IMG/VR virus record: IMGVR_UViG_3300009161_000107
Span: 1 to 38,772 of that record
Length of the DNA: 38,772 bases
From: a virus
Direction: 5' to 3' (one strand)
Each line of letters opens with the position of its first letter. The first letter of the stretch is position 1. The notes beneath the pieces are model-generated. The model searched no databases. It saw nothing but the letters and a program-made list of their open reading frames with translations, and had not been told where the DNA came from. Below, piece after piece: positions 1-5,756 of the stretch. The position numbers and the translations under genes were made by a program.

Positions 1-123
1 GCCATCGTGAACAAAATACATTGCAAGCATTTCATTTCTTCCCATCACATCTAAAAACTCTGAATGGTTGCCTAATTCCATCGGGTCGTTTGGGCTTGGT
101 GTTGCTGTGCAAGCAAGTTTGTA
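1..123. repeat. Terminal redundancy of the contig, left copy
   Basis: These 123 bases are identical to the last 123 bases of the window (38650-38772). The reading frame of the helicase-methyltransferase continues through the duplicated stretch without a break. The window is therefore a circular or circularly permuted molecule of 38649 unique bases. The overlap may be an assembly artefact of a circular graph rather than a physical terminal repeat; the sequence alone cannot separate these. Confidence 0.93.
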
Positions 124-594
124 TGGCGTTTTAGCAAACAAATCTAAAATCAGTTTCTTTGTTGCTCCCTCAAAGTTTTTCAGTATTGAACTTTCATCTA
201 AAACAATTCCAGAAAACAAACTGCAATCAATGTTTTCAAGTTGCTCATAGTTGCTAATTTGTATTGGTGCATTACTGCCATCGTAACGGCAAATATCAAT
301 GTGAAATTTCGCACCCTCTTTTATTGTTTGTCCTGCAACTGCAAGCGGAGCAAGTATCAATACAGGTCTGTTCGTTTCTTTGTTCACTCTGTTAGCCCAT
401 TCAAGTTGCATCAAAGTTTTGCCAAGTCCACAATCAGCAAATATTGCATACTTGCCAGCTTTCAAAGCCCTTTTAACAATGAACTTTTGAAAGTCAAACA
501 TTGACTTATTTAAGTCGTTTAATTCAACATCAAATCCCGATAGAATATGTGCTTTCTGTTTTGCGTTTAAAAAATCCTGATACTCTTTTTCCAT
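1..594 (-). CDS. SNF2-type helicase / DNA methyltransferase fusion, N-terminal part (continues at 38772)
   Basis: This is the first 198 codons (with the redundant stretch) of a 729-residue protein whose remainder lies at 37054-38772. The ATG at 592-594 opens the frame, and no stop occurs before position 1. The first half of the helicase is visible: Walker A ADCGLGKT at residues 53-60, motif II DES near 133, and motif III TAT followed by PSPND near 163-170. These are hallmarks of superfamily 2 helicases of the SNF2 branch, which use ATP to move on duplex DNA. The start is preceded by an A-rich leader with no Shine-Dalgarno motif. Helicase-methylase fusions are known in phages; a role in self-methylation against host restriction, or in remodelling DNA, is inferred. 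Confidence 0.88.
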   Translation of the reverse strand, partial: MEKEYQDFLNAKQKAHILSGFDVELNDLNKSMFDFQKFIVKRALKAGKYAIFADCGLGKTLMQLEWANRVNKETNRPVLILAPLAVAGQTIKEGAKFHIDICRYDGSNAPIQISNYEQLENIDCSLFSGIVLDESSILKNFEGATKKLILDLFAKTPYKLACTATPSPNDPMELGNHSEFLDVMGRNEMLAMYFVHDG

Positions 595-658
595 TTTATT
601 TTATTTGTTTTAGTTAGTAATTATTGCCAACGCACCTCCATCACAGGCACTTGTCCTG
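595..658 (-). promoter_or_regulatory. Leader of the helicase-methyltransferase gene with a small hairpin
   Basis: This is the spacer between the end of the 71-aa gene and the start of the helicase-methyltransferase. It contains a perfect 5-bp stem with a 7-base loop (ACAGG 643-647 with CCTGT 655-659) that overlaps the stop codon of the upstream gene. On the minus strand the text TGTGATGGAGGTG follows the hairpin and resembles TGTAATGGAGGTT in the leader of the Sak4-like gene. No U-tract follows, so a terminator is not supported. No clear TAnnTTTG promoter is seen. Confidence 0.35.
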
Positions 659-874
659 TCAGATAGTGGGGATTTCATTTATTTTTCCAAAATTACTTTC
701 AAAATATTGCTCCTCGGTTACGTCTGGATATTTTTGACCAGCCCTATAGGCCCACTTTATCTCGATGGCAAATCTTTCCTCCATGGTCCTTTTCCATTCA
801 TTCCATAATTCTGGAGAGGAGGTAATAATTCCGCTTTCCGCAGCAATGGCTAATTTCGATACTGGAGTTTCCAT
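659..874 (-). CDS. Hypothetical early protein, 71 aa
   Basis: I do not recognise the family. The ATG at 872-874 follows the stop of the preceding gene by one base (TAAAATG), so this start is preferred over an in-frame ATG at 898 that would lie inside that gene. The product begins METPVSKLAIAAESG and is mostly helical and charged, with no Cys motif, signal peptide or membrane segment. It is the last gene of the run starting at the Sak4-like ATPase; its stop overlaps the hairpin before the helicase-methyltransferase. A small regulatory or accessory role is possible but not shown. Confidence 0.6.
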   Translation of the reverse strand: METPVSKLAIAAESGIITSSPELWNEWKRTMEERFAIEIKWAYRAGQKYPDVTEEQYFESNFGKINEIPTI

Positions 875-875
875 T

Positions 876-1145
876 TTAATGATTGATATATTGTTCAATG
901 AAACAATCCGATAGGTCCTTGGATTTAGATATCTGCTCTATGATATTGTTTTGAACCTCAGAATATAACGACTTATCCCAAGTAGGCTCCGAGTTTTCAA
1001 TGCTGATATAGCTGCGGCCTTTATCGAATCCTTTAGTACCCCAGAATTCATAGGAACCAATGCCGTCGCATAATTTTTCGGGAAAGGACTCGAATTCTAC
1101 CTCGAATATTTCCTCATTTATTTCTATTTCGTATTTTATTTTCAT
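876..1145 (-). CDS. Hypothetical early protein, 89 aa
   Basis: The family is not recognised. The frame is open from 1175, but the ATG at 1143-1145 (MKIKYEIEINEEIFEVEFE) is the better start, because the longer version would include half of a hairpin and an oligo-lysine stretch encoded by the A-rich leader. The N-terminal 20 residues alternate charged and hydrophobic residues as in a beta strand pair; the C-terminal part is helical. It sits one base upstream of the 71-aa gene, so the two are probably translated together. Confidence 0.6.
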   Translation of the reverse strand: MKIKYEIEINEEIFEVEFESFPEKLCDGIGSYEFWGTKGFDKGRSYISIENSEPTWDKSLYSEVQNNIIEQISKSKDLSDCFIEQYINH

Positions 1146-1163
1146 GGCCTTTTTTTTAGGCAG

Positions 1164-1193
1164 CCGAATGAGCAAGTATTTTTGCCCATTCGG
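1164..1193 (-). other. Intercistronic hairpin upstream of the 89-aa gene
   Basis: CCGAATG (1164-1170) pairs with CATTCGG (1187-1193), and after a 1x1 mismatch GCAA (1172-1175) pairs with TTGC (1182-1185), leaving a 6-base loop. On the minus strand it lies between the Gp157 gene and the next start codon. It is followed by A8 rather than a U-tract, so it is not a standard terminator. A smaller GCCT/AGGC stem at 1148-1162 lies directly before the start codon. Transcript processing or translational control is possible. Confidence 0.5.
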
Positions 1194-1205
1194 ATACCAT
1201 GTAAT

Positions 1206-1703
1206 TTATTTAATTTGTAAGGATTTATTTTGCTGGATGTATGCTCCTTGAATATCGATTCCATTTTTAATCGCGTCTTTTATGGCCTTCTTATCCGCCC
1301 TAGGTTTCGCCTCTGGAATTACTTTATATTCGTTAGGAATTAAGTCTATATTATCAATCTCTACCGATTCAGATTTTCGAAATGAAATCTTTATCAATGG
1401 AGTAACTATTTCGCTTATCTCGTACAAATCCATCGCATTAAAGACACGCTCTTTTAACTTTGATATCATAGAGTGCCTTTTGTTTTGAAGGTCAGCTAAT
1501 CGGCTTATTTCGCTATCAATAATACTTAACTCTGCTTCTGCCTCCTTAATTACCATCGCATAGCCTTGAGACTTTACTTGCAATTGTTCTTTATTGATGG
1601 ATAAGGACTCTTCAAGGTCTGGAGTTAGTTCGCCATCTGCATCCATAAGACGTTGAGCAATGGACCTATACTCGTTTTCGATTTGATATAAATTAAGCGA
1701 CAT
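1206..1703 (-). CDS. Siphovirus Gp157-family protein
   Basis: At 165 residues this matches the usual size and pattern of the Siphovirus Gp157 family (PF05565). It opens with a LYQIENEY segment, followed by a long coiled coil at about residues 30-95. The conserved C-terminal part has RKSESVEI, IPNEYK, then DKKAIKDAIKNG and a final LQIK. Family members are encoded next to phage recombination genes and have been linked to phage resistance; the exact mechanism is not settled. The start codon lies within the last codons of the Sak4-like ATPase gene (11-base overlap), so the two are translationally coupled and probably act in the same recombination pathway. The overall match is strong by eye. Confidence 0.82.
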   Translation of the reverse strand: MSLNLYQIENEYRSIAQRLMDADGELTPDLEESLSINKEQLQVKSQGYAMVIKEAEAELSIIDSEISRLADLQNKRHSMISKLKERVFNAMDLYEISEIVTPLIKISFRKSESVEIDNIDLIPNEYKVIPEAKPRADKKAIKDAIKNGIDIQGAYIQQNKSLQIK

Positions 1704-2604
1704 TTTCTGCGGGATTAGTAAAGGTTAGAAATACTTTTTTTTCTTTTATCGTTGAAAGAAATAATTCATCCTTTTGATACATTTTAAAACTATTCCATAC
1801 CGCGGTTAATGAAATCAAATCCTTAGAAATATTACATTCTGATAGTGCTAGTTCAAGGCCAGAATCATATCTTTTCTTGAACTCTATCTCCTCCTCTACC
1901 TTGGACTCTTCAATAGACTTACCAGAATTGCACCATTCGATTATCCTCTTGCCTGTATCTTGGGTAATTATAAAGGAATCATTACCTTCGAATAGTCCAG
2001 TTCTATCCTTGCTAGGAGTAGCCATATGAGTATCCCTATCAATTGACAAAGAAACCGTCAACTCATACTCCCAACCATCTCTCTGGATGTCTTTCATTCC
2101 TACCTTGTGAACTTTCTTACCTTCTCCCATTACCGTCTCCATCTTAGACCTAGTACAAGTAATTACATGAACATCGCATTGTAATACCTTTTGAATGAAC
2201 GCATCATGTCTCGGAGTAGTCTCGTTCCATGCTGACCAAGTATTACCCTTATACTTCAATTGTGCTAACTTTTCGTTAATCTCAATACATCCTCCCGCCC
2301 CACTCCATTCGTGGCTGGATGAATCGATTATGATTACTTCCATTTCCGCGTCTTGACAGCATTGTATAGCCTCTATGTAGCGCTCTGGAGTATAAGGAGC
2401 CTCAAGGTTCAATGTCTGGAATTCTCCTAGGTGAGAATAGAGGGATGCGGAGCCATTTTCGGTATCAATTACCGCGATTTTTTTCCAATCACCAGTAATG
2501 CCATATGCCATTAGTAAGGCTGAAAATGTTTTTCCCGCTCCAGATGGGGCCGATAAGTTAAGTCTTAGCTTAACTTGCTTTCTTGTTGCTTTTTGTAATT
2601 TCAT
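1693..2604 (-). CDS. Sak4-like RecA-fold ATPase, single-strand annealing recombinase
   Basis: This 303-residue P-loop protein has Walker A SAPSGAGKT near residues 18-26, a second conserved VIDTENG near 45-51, Walker B EVIIIDS near 89-95, and a later THMATPSKDRTGLFEG segment. This layout matches the AAA_24 (PF13479) or Sak4 type of phage recombinases, which anneal single strands together with a phage SSB. The SSB-like gene at 5376-5735 in the same arm is a natural partner. The C-terminal 70 residues are helical and less conserved. It has its own candidate promoter (2728-2735) and a structured leader (2620-2712). Other RecA-like phage ATPases remain possible. Confidence 0.8.
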   Translation of the reverse strand: MKLQKATRKQVKLRLNLSAPSGAGKTFSALLMAYGITGDWKKIAVIDTENGSASLYSHLGEFQTLNLEAPYTPERYIEAIQCCQDAEMEVIIIDSSSHEWSGAGGCIEINEKLAQLKYKGNTWSAWNETTPRHDAFIQKVLQCDVHVITCTRSKMETVMGEGKKVHKVGMKDIQRDGWEYELTVSLSIDRDTHMATPSKDRTGLFEGNDSFIITQDTGKRIIEWCNSGKSIEESKVEEEIEFKKRYDSGLELALSECNISKDLISLTAVWNSFKMYQKDELFLSTIKEKKVFLTFTNPAENVA

Positions 2605-2619
2605 TTTATTTTAAATTAT

Positions 2620-2712
2620 AAAGCCCTATACAACCTCCATTACAACTCGGCCACGAATTGCAAGGGATGAAGATAGGGCTTTGGATTTTTGTCTGATTTT
2701 TCATGTGGCCGA
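2620..2712 (-). promoter_or_regulatory. Leader RNA of the Sak4-like gene with pseudoknot-order helices
   Basis: Two perfect inverted repeats interlock. AAAGCCCTAT (2620-2629) pairs with ATAGGGCTTT (2673-2682), and TCGGCCAC (2647-2654) pairs with GTGGCCGA (2705-2712). In the minus-strand RNA the order is helix 1 5' arm, helix 2 5' arm, helix 1 3' arm, helix 2 3' arm. This is an H-type pseudoknot, or a pair of mutually exclusive helices. Loops are about 22, 18 and 17 nt. The last arm ends 15 nt before the ATG at 2604. The block lies between a candidate promoter and the start codon and has no coding frame. A cis-regulatory RNA is inferred; the ligand or protein is unknown. Confidence 0.6.
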
Positions 2713-2727
2713 TAAAAATTAACTCTG

Positions 2728-2735
2728 CAAATATA
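2728..2735 (-). promoter_or_regulatory. Candidate promoter -7 box before the Sak4-like leader
   Basis: On the minus strand this reads TATATTTG, a perfect fit to the TAnnTTTG -7 element of Bacteroidota promoters, followed by CAGA. The presumed start near 2721 would place the whole pseudoknot region in the 5' untranslated leader. No clear TTTG -33 box is visible; a TTTT lies about 16 bases upstream. Confidence 0.5.
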
Positions 2736-2773
2736 GTGTATTTTTGATTCTAAAACTTTTTTTTTTAAAATAA

Positions 2774-3025
2774 TTATCTTCGGCATGGATTCGCAAATAA
2801 AGATTTCCATCCCTTGACATCCATCTTATCGATTGAATAGATGGTATCCTCTTTGATTAATTCTGGAGTGATGTCAACAGGTCTAATTCCGACCTTCATG
2901 AAATAGCAATAAAATAACTCGCCTATCTTAGGTACTATACCTCCTCCTGTCTCTACTAATTCGAAGGAAGTAATTCTGGCATCGATTACGGTTAGCGCAT
3001 AGCTACCCACTTGGTAAATTTTCAT
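2774..3025 (-). CDS. Hypothetical early protein, 83 aa
   Basis: I do not recognise this family. The product begins MKIYQVGSYALTV, has several beta-like segments with an ETGGG turn near residue 27, and ends in a basic NPCRR tail. There is no signal peptide or membrane helix. Its start overlaps the stop of the preceding gene by 4 bases (ATGA), so it is translationally coupled to the 79-aa gene. It is followed by the promoter region of the Sak4-like gene, so it closes the small cluster that starts at 3389 or further upstream. Confidence 0.6.
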   Translation of the reverse strand: MKIYQVGSYALTVIDARITSFELVETGGGIVPKIGELFYCYFMKVGIRPVDITPELIKEDTIYSIDKMDVKGWKSLFANPCRR

Positions 3026-3261
3026 AGTATGTTCTTTAGTAAACCTTGTGCGACATTTAAGAATATTTTAATAAATTCCGCCTCTTCGATTTCTTCGCAT
3101 GGGCTAAGGGTTGCAAGACTGGATGCAGCGACTAGAATACTCTTAGTTGTGAACTCATAGTAGCATACTTGAATGCATTGCTCTTCGGAGAAAATCTTGT
3201 AGGCATGGACTCCGTTTTTACAGAAAAATGGAATCTTGTTAGGAGTGATTAAGTCTTTCAT
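3022..3261 (-). CDS. Hypothetical early protein, 79 aa
   Basis: The family is not recognised. The product has three cysteines near residues 14, 28 and 33 and another near 54. The pattern does not form an obvious zinc ribbon. Hydrophobic segments in the second half look like amphipathic helices rather than membrane spans. It starts with ATGA, overlapping the stop of the ribbon-helix-helix gene at 3258, and ends with a 4-base overlap with the 83-aa gene, so three small genes form a tightly coupled cluster. Confidence 0.58.
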   Translation of the reverse strand: MKDLITPNKIPFFCKNGVHAYKIFSEEQCIQVCYYEFTTKSILVAASSLATLSPCEEIEEAEFIKIFLNVAQGLLKNIL

Positions 3262-3389
3262 TTGGATTGGTTTATTAAAAGTTCGAGATATGCGCTAAAA
3301 GATAGTCCTAATTTTTTAGCCGCCTTTTTGCCTCTTCTAATAGTAGAAGGGAACATGGTAATGCCTGGTCTTGTTTTTAATTCTTTCAA
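3258..3389 (-). CDS. Small ribbon-helix-helix-like protein, 43 aa (TTG start)
   Basis: A short frame ends at TGA 3258-3260 and overlaps the next ATG as ATGA. From a TTG at 3387-3389 it encodes 43 residues: a short strand-like start (RPGITMFPST), a basic helix (IRRGKKAAKKLGLS) and a second helix (FSAYLELLINQ). This strand-helix-turn-helix outline with a GLSFSAYL turn matches small Arc/MetJ or plasmid-type RHH DNA-binding proteins. An ATG at 3354-3356 would give only 32 residues and would lose the strand, so TTG is preferred; the exact start is uncertain. It could regulate the early arm, for example at one of the promoter repeats. Confidence 0.6.
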   Translation of the reverse strand: MKELKTRPGITMFPSTIRRGKKAAKKLGLSFSAYLELLINQSK

Positions 3390-3416
3390 TGGTTTTGGTT
3401 TTTAAAAATGTTAATA

Positions 3417-3839
3417 TTAAAATTGATTAGTTTCTATGGTAAATTTTGCTAAAAAATATGCTTGTTTTTCGGATAGAAAATTCTTTGTAAAAAATGAATT
3501 CAAAAGAGATTCGATAAAATCATTTCCATTAGATTGAACTTTTCCAAAAATATCGCAAGCCAATTTATAAGTCGAATTGCTATTCCATCTGTCATTAACT
3601 GATAACAGGATGTTTTTTGCATTTTGAATTTTATCATCAATCGTAGATACTTTAGGAGCCGATTTTTTAGGAGCCGATTTTAAAGCTATTCCATTTTCAT
3701 CGGTAAGATTAAAGGCCATTTCTTTTTTTGAAAAGCCATTATAATCAACCTCAACGTAGCCAGTAGACTTAGTAATTATTTTAGTGATTACTCCTTGGCC
3801 AGATTTTCCGATTACTTTTTTTCCGATTTCGATTTTCAT
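3417..3839 (-). CDS. Hypothetical early protein with an SH3-like N-terminus, 140 aa
   Basis: No family is recognised for the whole protein. The N-terminal 50 residues (IGKKVIGKSGQGVITKI, then GYVEVDYNG) look like a small SH3/KOW-type beta barrel. A lysine-rich linker with a short repeat (KSAPKKSAPK) follows near residues 54-63, then a helical C-terminal domain. It stands alone behind the promoter repeat copy at 3853-3906, so it is probably transcribed from there. Lack of overlap with its neighbours and an A/T-rich spacer downstream set it apart from the coupled clusters on either side. Confidence 0.62.
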   Translation of the reverse strand: MKIEIGKKVIGKSGQGVITKIITKSTGYVEVDYNGFSKKEMAFNLTDENGIALKSAPKKSAPKVSTIDDKIQNAKNILLSVNDRWNSNSTYKLACDIFGKVQSNGNDFIESLLNSFFTKNFLSEKQAYFLAKFTIETNQF

Positions 3840-3852
3840 TTTCTATTTTTTT

Positions 3853-3906
3853 ATATTGTTATTTTGATTCTGTAAAAATACATACATAATACATATTCTC
3901 GACAAA
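3853..3906 (-). promoter_or_regulatory. Promoter-like repeat, copy A
   Basis: This stretch of about 54 bases is nearly identical to 4613-4666. Both lie directly upstream of a minus-strand gene, and neither is likely to be coding. On the minus strand both contain a palindromic ATGTATTATGTA element, then TATTTTTA or TACATTTA followed by CAGAATCAAAATAACAAT. The TAnnTTTR-CAGA core matches the -7 box at 2728-2735. A duplicated early promoter or operator is the simplest explanation. Confidence 0.55.
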
Positions 3907-3944
3907 ACAATAAAAATATTTTTTTTATCCTAATTATCAGCCAA

Positions 3945-4172
3945 TTACAAAGAATTATCTTCTCTTCTAGCTGCATAAACTATCTTATCGTAGCAGAATT
4001 TACGCGCGGATTTGTTCATTGCTGGATTACTATCGTCATTTATCCAGTCAAAGGCCTCGGAGTTAGTTGTATGAACGGTGATGTCTTTACCTCCATAGGT
4101 TCCAATAATTAGATACTGGCCGTAGCCGTTACCTCTTGCCATTTCGAATTCTACTTTTCTGTATGATGCCAT
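3945..4172 (-). CDS. Hypothetical early protein, 75 aa
   Basis: This is not a family I recognise. The product begins MASYRKVEFEMARGNGYGQY. It has a glycine-rich strand-turn pattern in the first 35 residues and a helical, basic C-terminus (NKSARKFCYDKIVYAARRED). It has a single cysteine and no membrane segment. It starts after an A-rich leader typical of Bacteroidota. The pattern of aromatic and basic residues would suit nucleic acid binding, but nothing shows this directly. Confidence 0.58.
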   Translation of the reverse strand: MASYRKVEFEMARGNGYGQYLIIGTYGGKDITVHTTNSEAFDWINDDSNPAMNKSARKFCYDKIVYAARREDNSL

Positions 4173-4236
4173 TTTTTTAAGTTTTTTAAATGTTAATGCA
4201 GTTGACAGGATGCTGCTCCCCTTAGTTGGTTAATTA

Positions 4237-4584
4237 CTATTTGTATAATGATAATTTATTTTTGAGCAAATTTTTAGCGCAAGTGCTACCGATGGAAAAA
4301 CTTCCTTGCGGTTGGTCATAAATTAATTTAGCATTATATAAGTCCCATACTAATAATTCGTCAATTGAATTAGGTATAATTATCCCAGAGGTTAAAATTT
4401 GAAAACTATCACCATCACCATCCTTTGAAAATTTACCGCAATATTCGCAGCAATTATCAAGGTCATTTTTTCCTCCTCTTGCGCCTTTTGGATGAGACCA
4501 TATATCGGCTCCAAACTCTATGGCTTCATTTATTAAAACTAATGCTTTATTGTGTTCTTCGGTTAATTTGATTTGCTTTTTCAT
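4237..4584 (-). CDS. Hypothetical early protein with a Cys cluster, 115 aa
   Basis: The frame is open from 4671, but the first 29 codons would read through the promoter-like repeat at 4613-4666. The ATG at 4582-4584 (MKKQIKLTEEHNKAL) is therefore preferred. The product has CCEYCG near residues 45-50 and a fourth Cys near residue 103 in GSTCAKNLL. This could bind zinc but is not a standard finger. The family is not recognised. It is the first gene after the probable terminator at 4687-4721 and is likely transcribed from the repeat-associated promoter. Confidence 0.6.
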   Translation of the reverse strand: MKKQIKLTEEHNKALVLINEAIEFGADIWSHPKGARGGKNDLDNCCEYCGKFSKDGDGDSFQILTSGIIIPNSIDELLVWDLYNAKLIYDQPQGSFSIGSTCAKNLLKNKLSLYK

Positions 4585-4612
4585 TGTGTCGCTTTTTTTT
4601 AATTGTTTAAAT

Positions 4613-4666
4613 ATATTGTTATTTTGATTCTGTAAATGTATGTACATAATACATACTTCCGACATG
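4613..4666 (-). promoter_or_regulatory. Promoter-like repeat, copy B
   Basis: This is the second copy of the 54-base element at 3853-3906, with only a handful of differences. It follows a probable terminator and precedes the 115-aa gene. On the minus strand it carries TACATTTA-CAGA as a candidate -7 box, next to a symmetrical TATGTATTATGTACATACA region that could be an operator. Conservation of the whole block, not just the box, argues for regulator binding. Confidence 0.55.
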
Positions 4667-4686
4667 AACACAAAAATAAATTTTAA

Positions 4687-4721
4687 AATAATATAAGTAG
4701 CTGTAAATCAGCAATATTATT
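4687..4721 (-). terminator. Probable intrinsic terminator after the RusA-like gene
   Basis: AATAATAT (4687-4694) pairs with ATATTATT (4714-4721), and inside it GCTG (4700-4703) pairs with CAGC (4709-4712) around a 5-base loop. On the minus strand the stem is followed by a T-rich run. It lies 30 bases past the stop of the RusA-like gene and just before the promoter repeat, which is where a terminator would be expected. The stem is AT-rich with an internal asymmetry, so it would be weak. Confidence 0.45.
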
Positions 4722-4750
4722 AGTTAAAAAAACCAAGAAAAGTTATTTTT

Positions 4751-5077
4751 TTATGCGCTTTTTACAATTATTTTGCCAGAAAAACCCCATATTTTACGAG
4801 GTGATGCGTAATAAATGCAATTATCTTTGTCAAAAAAGGCATCCAAAAAGCCTTTATAAAGTCGATTAATGTTTGGACCAACCTCATGAATTTGTCCATC
4901 CATGATAGATTTTTTTTCTTTATCCCACGAATTAGGCATCGGAAAAACAAAAGTTACATCGAATAAATGAGGTAACTTGAAATTTAAAAGTAATGCCTGT
5001 ATATTAATCCTATCGCAATAGGACCAATATCCAACCCTATCGCAATCGATAGGGGTTAAGTTAAATGTGGTTATCAT
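4751..5077 (-). CDS. RusA-like Holliday junction resolvase homologue with altered active site
   Basis: At 108 residues this has the size and outline of RusA-family resolvases, including the FPMPNSWDKEKK segment and, near residues 69-83, GPNINRLYKGFLDAF. In active RusA proteins the latter segment reads KPDxDN...K...D, and its two first aspartates bind metal. Here both are asparagine (codons AAC and AAT), while the K, the following LDA and a later Asp (DKDN) remain. The protein may have kept DNA-branch binding and lost cleavage. It overlaps the coiled-coil gene upstream by 4 bases and sits with replication and recombination genes. The family call is fairly sure; loss of activity is inferred. 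Confidence 0.68.
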   Translation of the reverse strand: MITTFNLTPIDCDRVGYWSYCDRINIQALLLNFKLPHLFDVTFVFPMPNSWDKEKKSIMDGQIHEVGPNINRLYKGFLDAFFDKDNCIYYASPRKIWGFSGKIIVKSA

Positions 5078-5376
5078 TTCTTTTCTATGATGTCTTGTAG
5101 CCTATCTCCTAACTTAATCAATGCGTCGTTAATCTTCGTAATACTATCGACTTTTAATTCTAACTCGGTCTCTCTTTTCCTCCATTTTTCTTGTAATAGA
5201 TTAAAATCTTCAATATCTCTTAACTTAATTAATACCTCATTAATCTTTGTCAGACTATCAATTTTCGATTCTAATTTTACCCTATCCTTACGCCATTGCT
5301 CTTCCAGCAGATGGTAGGAATCAAGGGAGGCGCATTGCACCTCCACTTGTTTCGCTAATTCCTCAATACTTGCCAT
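5074..5376 (-). CDS. Coiled-coil protein with an internal duplication, 100 aa
   Basis: The product is almost entirely alpha-helical and contains two tandem copies of a unit of about 34 residues, near residues 21-54 and 57-90. Each unit has LLEEQWRK or LLQEKWRK, then KIDSLTKIN or KVDSITKIN, then LIKLRD or LIKLGD. No enzymatic motif is visible. It begins with ATG sharing one base with the stop of the DUF3127-like gene (TAATG) and overlaps the RusA-like start. It is therefore co-translated with a single-strand-binding protein and a resolvase homologue. A bridging or scaffolding role in replication is plausible but not shown. Confidence 0.65.
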   Translation of the reverse strand: MASIEELAKQVEVQCASLDSYHLLEEQWRKDRVKLESKIDSLTKINEVLIKLRDIEDFNLLQEKWRKRETELELKVDSITKINDALIKLGDRLQDIIEKK

Positions 5377-5735
5377 TAGAAGGGTAATACATTACTTGTA
5401 TCATCCTTGCCCATGAAGTCATCAATAGCATTGCCTGTACTTGCCTCAGTCTTCGTAATGCCGTCAATTTTCCAAGCCTCAATAGAGTTAAAGTATTTTA
5501 TCTCTCCTGTTGGGCTTTCCCATTCGCGACCTCTTAGGTTAATGTGAACGGTTATTTCTTGGCCTACCTCTACGGAATCCAATAGGCTGCATCTATCTCC
5601 AGTTAGTTGAATGCTAATGTATTGGATATAGGTTCCAGAATTCTCGGCAATAACGAATTCTCTCTTCTTGAATTTTTCGGATACGTTAATAACTTCTCCT
5701 TTAACCTTTAAGGTTCCTGTGATTGTGTTTGTCAT
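5376..5735 (-). CDS. DUF3127-like single-stranded DNA-binding protein
   Basis: At 119 residues this matches the Bacteroidota DUF3127 family (PF11325), an OB-fold relative of SSB. Visible signatures are VSEKFKKREFVI near residues 18-29, an LRGREWESPTGEIKYFNS segment near 67-84 and EAWKI. The tail IDDFMGKDDTSNVLPF is acidic and ends in PF, like the C-terminal tips of SSB proteins that recruit partners. It likely coats single-stranded DNA during replication and annealing and may load the Sak4-like ATPase. It is translationally coupled to the coiled-coil gene (TAATG). The spacer to the upstream nuclease gene is short. Confidence 0.78.
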   Translation of the reverse strand: MTNTITGTLKVKGEVINVSEKFKKREFVIAENSGTYIQYISIQLTGDRCSLLDSVEVGQEITVHINLRGREWESPTGEIKYFNSIEAWKIDGITKTEASTGNAIDDFMGKDDTSNVLPF

Positions 5736-5756
5736 GATTTTTTTTTTTTTAGTTAT

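Noticed and set aside
68-504. Two plus-strand frames near the left edge
   Set aside because: They are shadows of the helicase-methyltransferase gene, whose motifs are intact on the minus strand.
4237-4671. Longer N-terminus of the 115-aa gene
   Set aside because: The extra 29 codons overlap the promoter-like repeat that is shared with a different gene.
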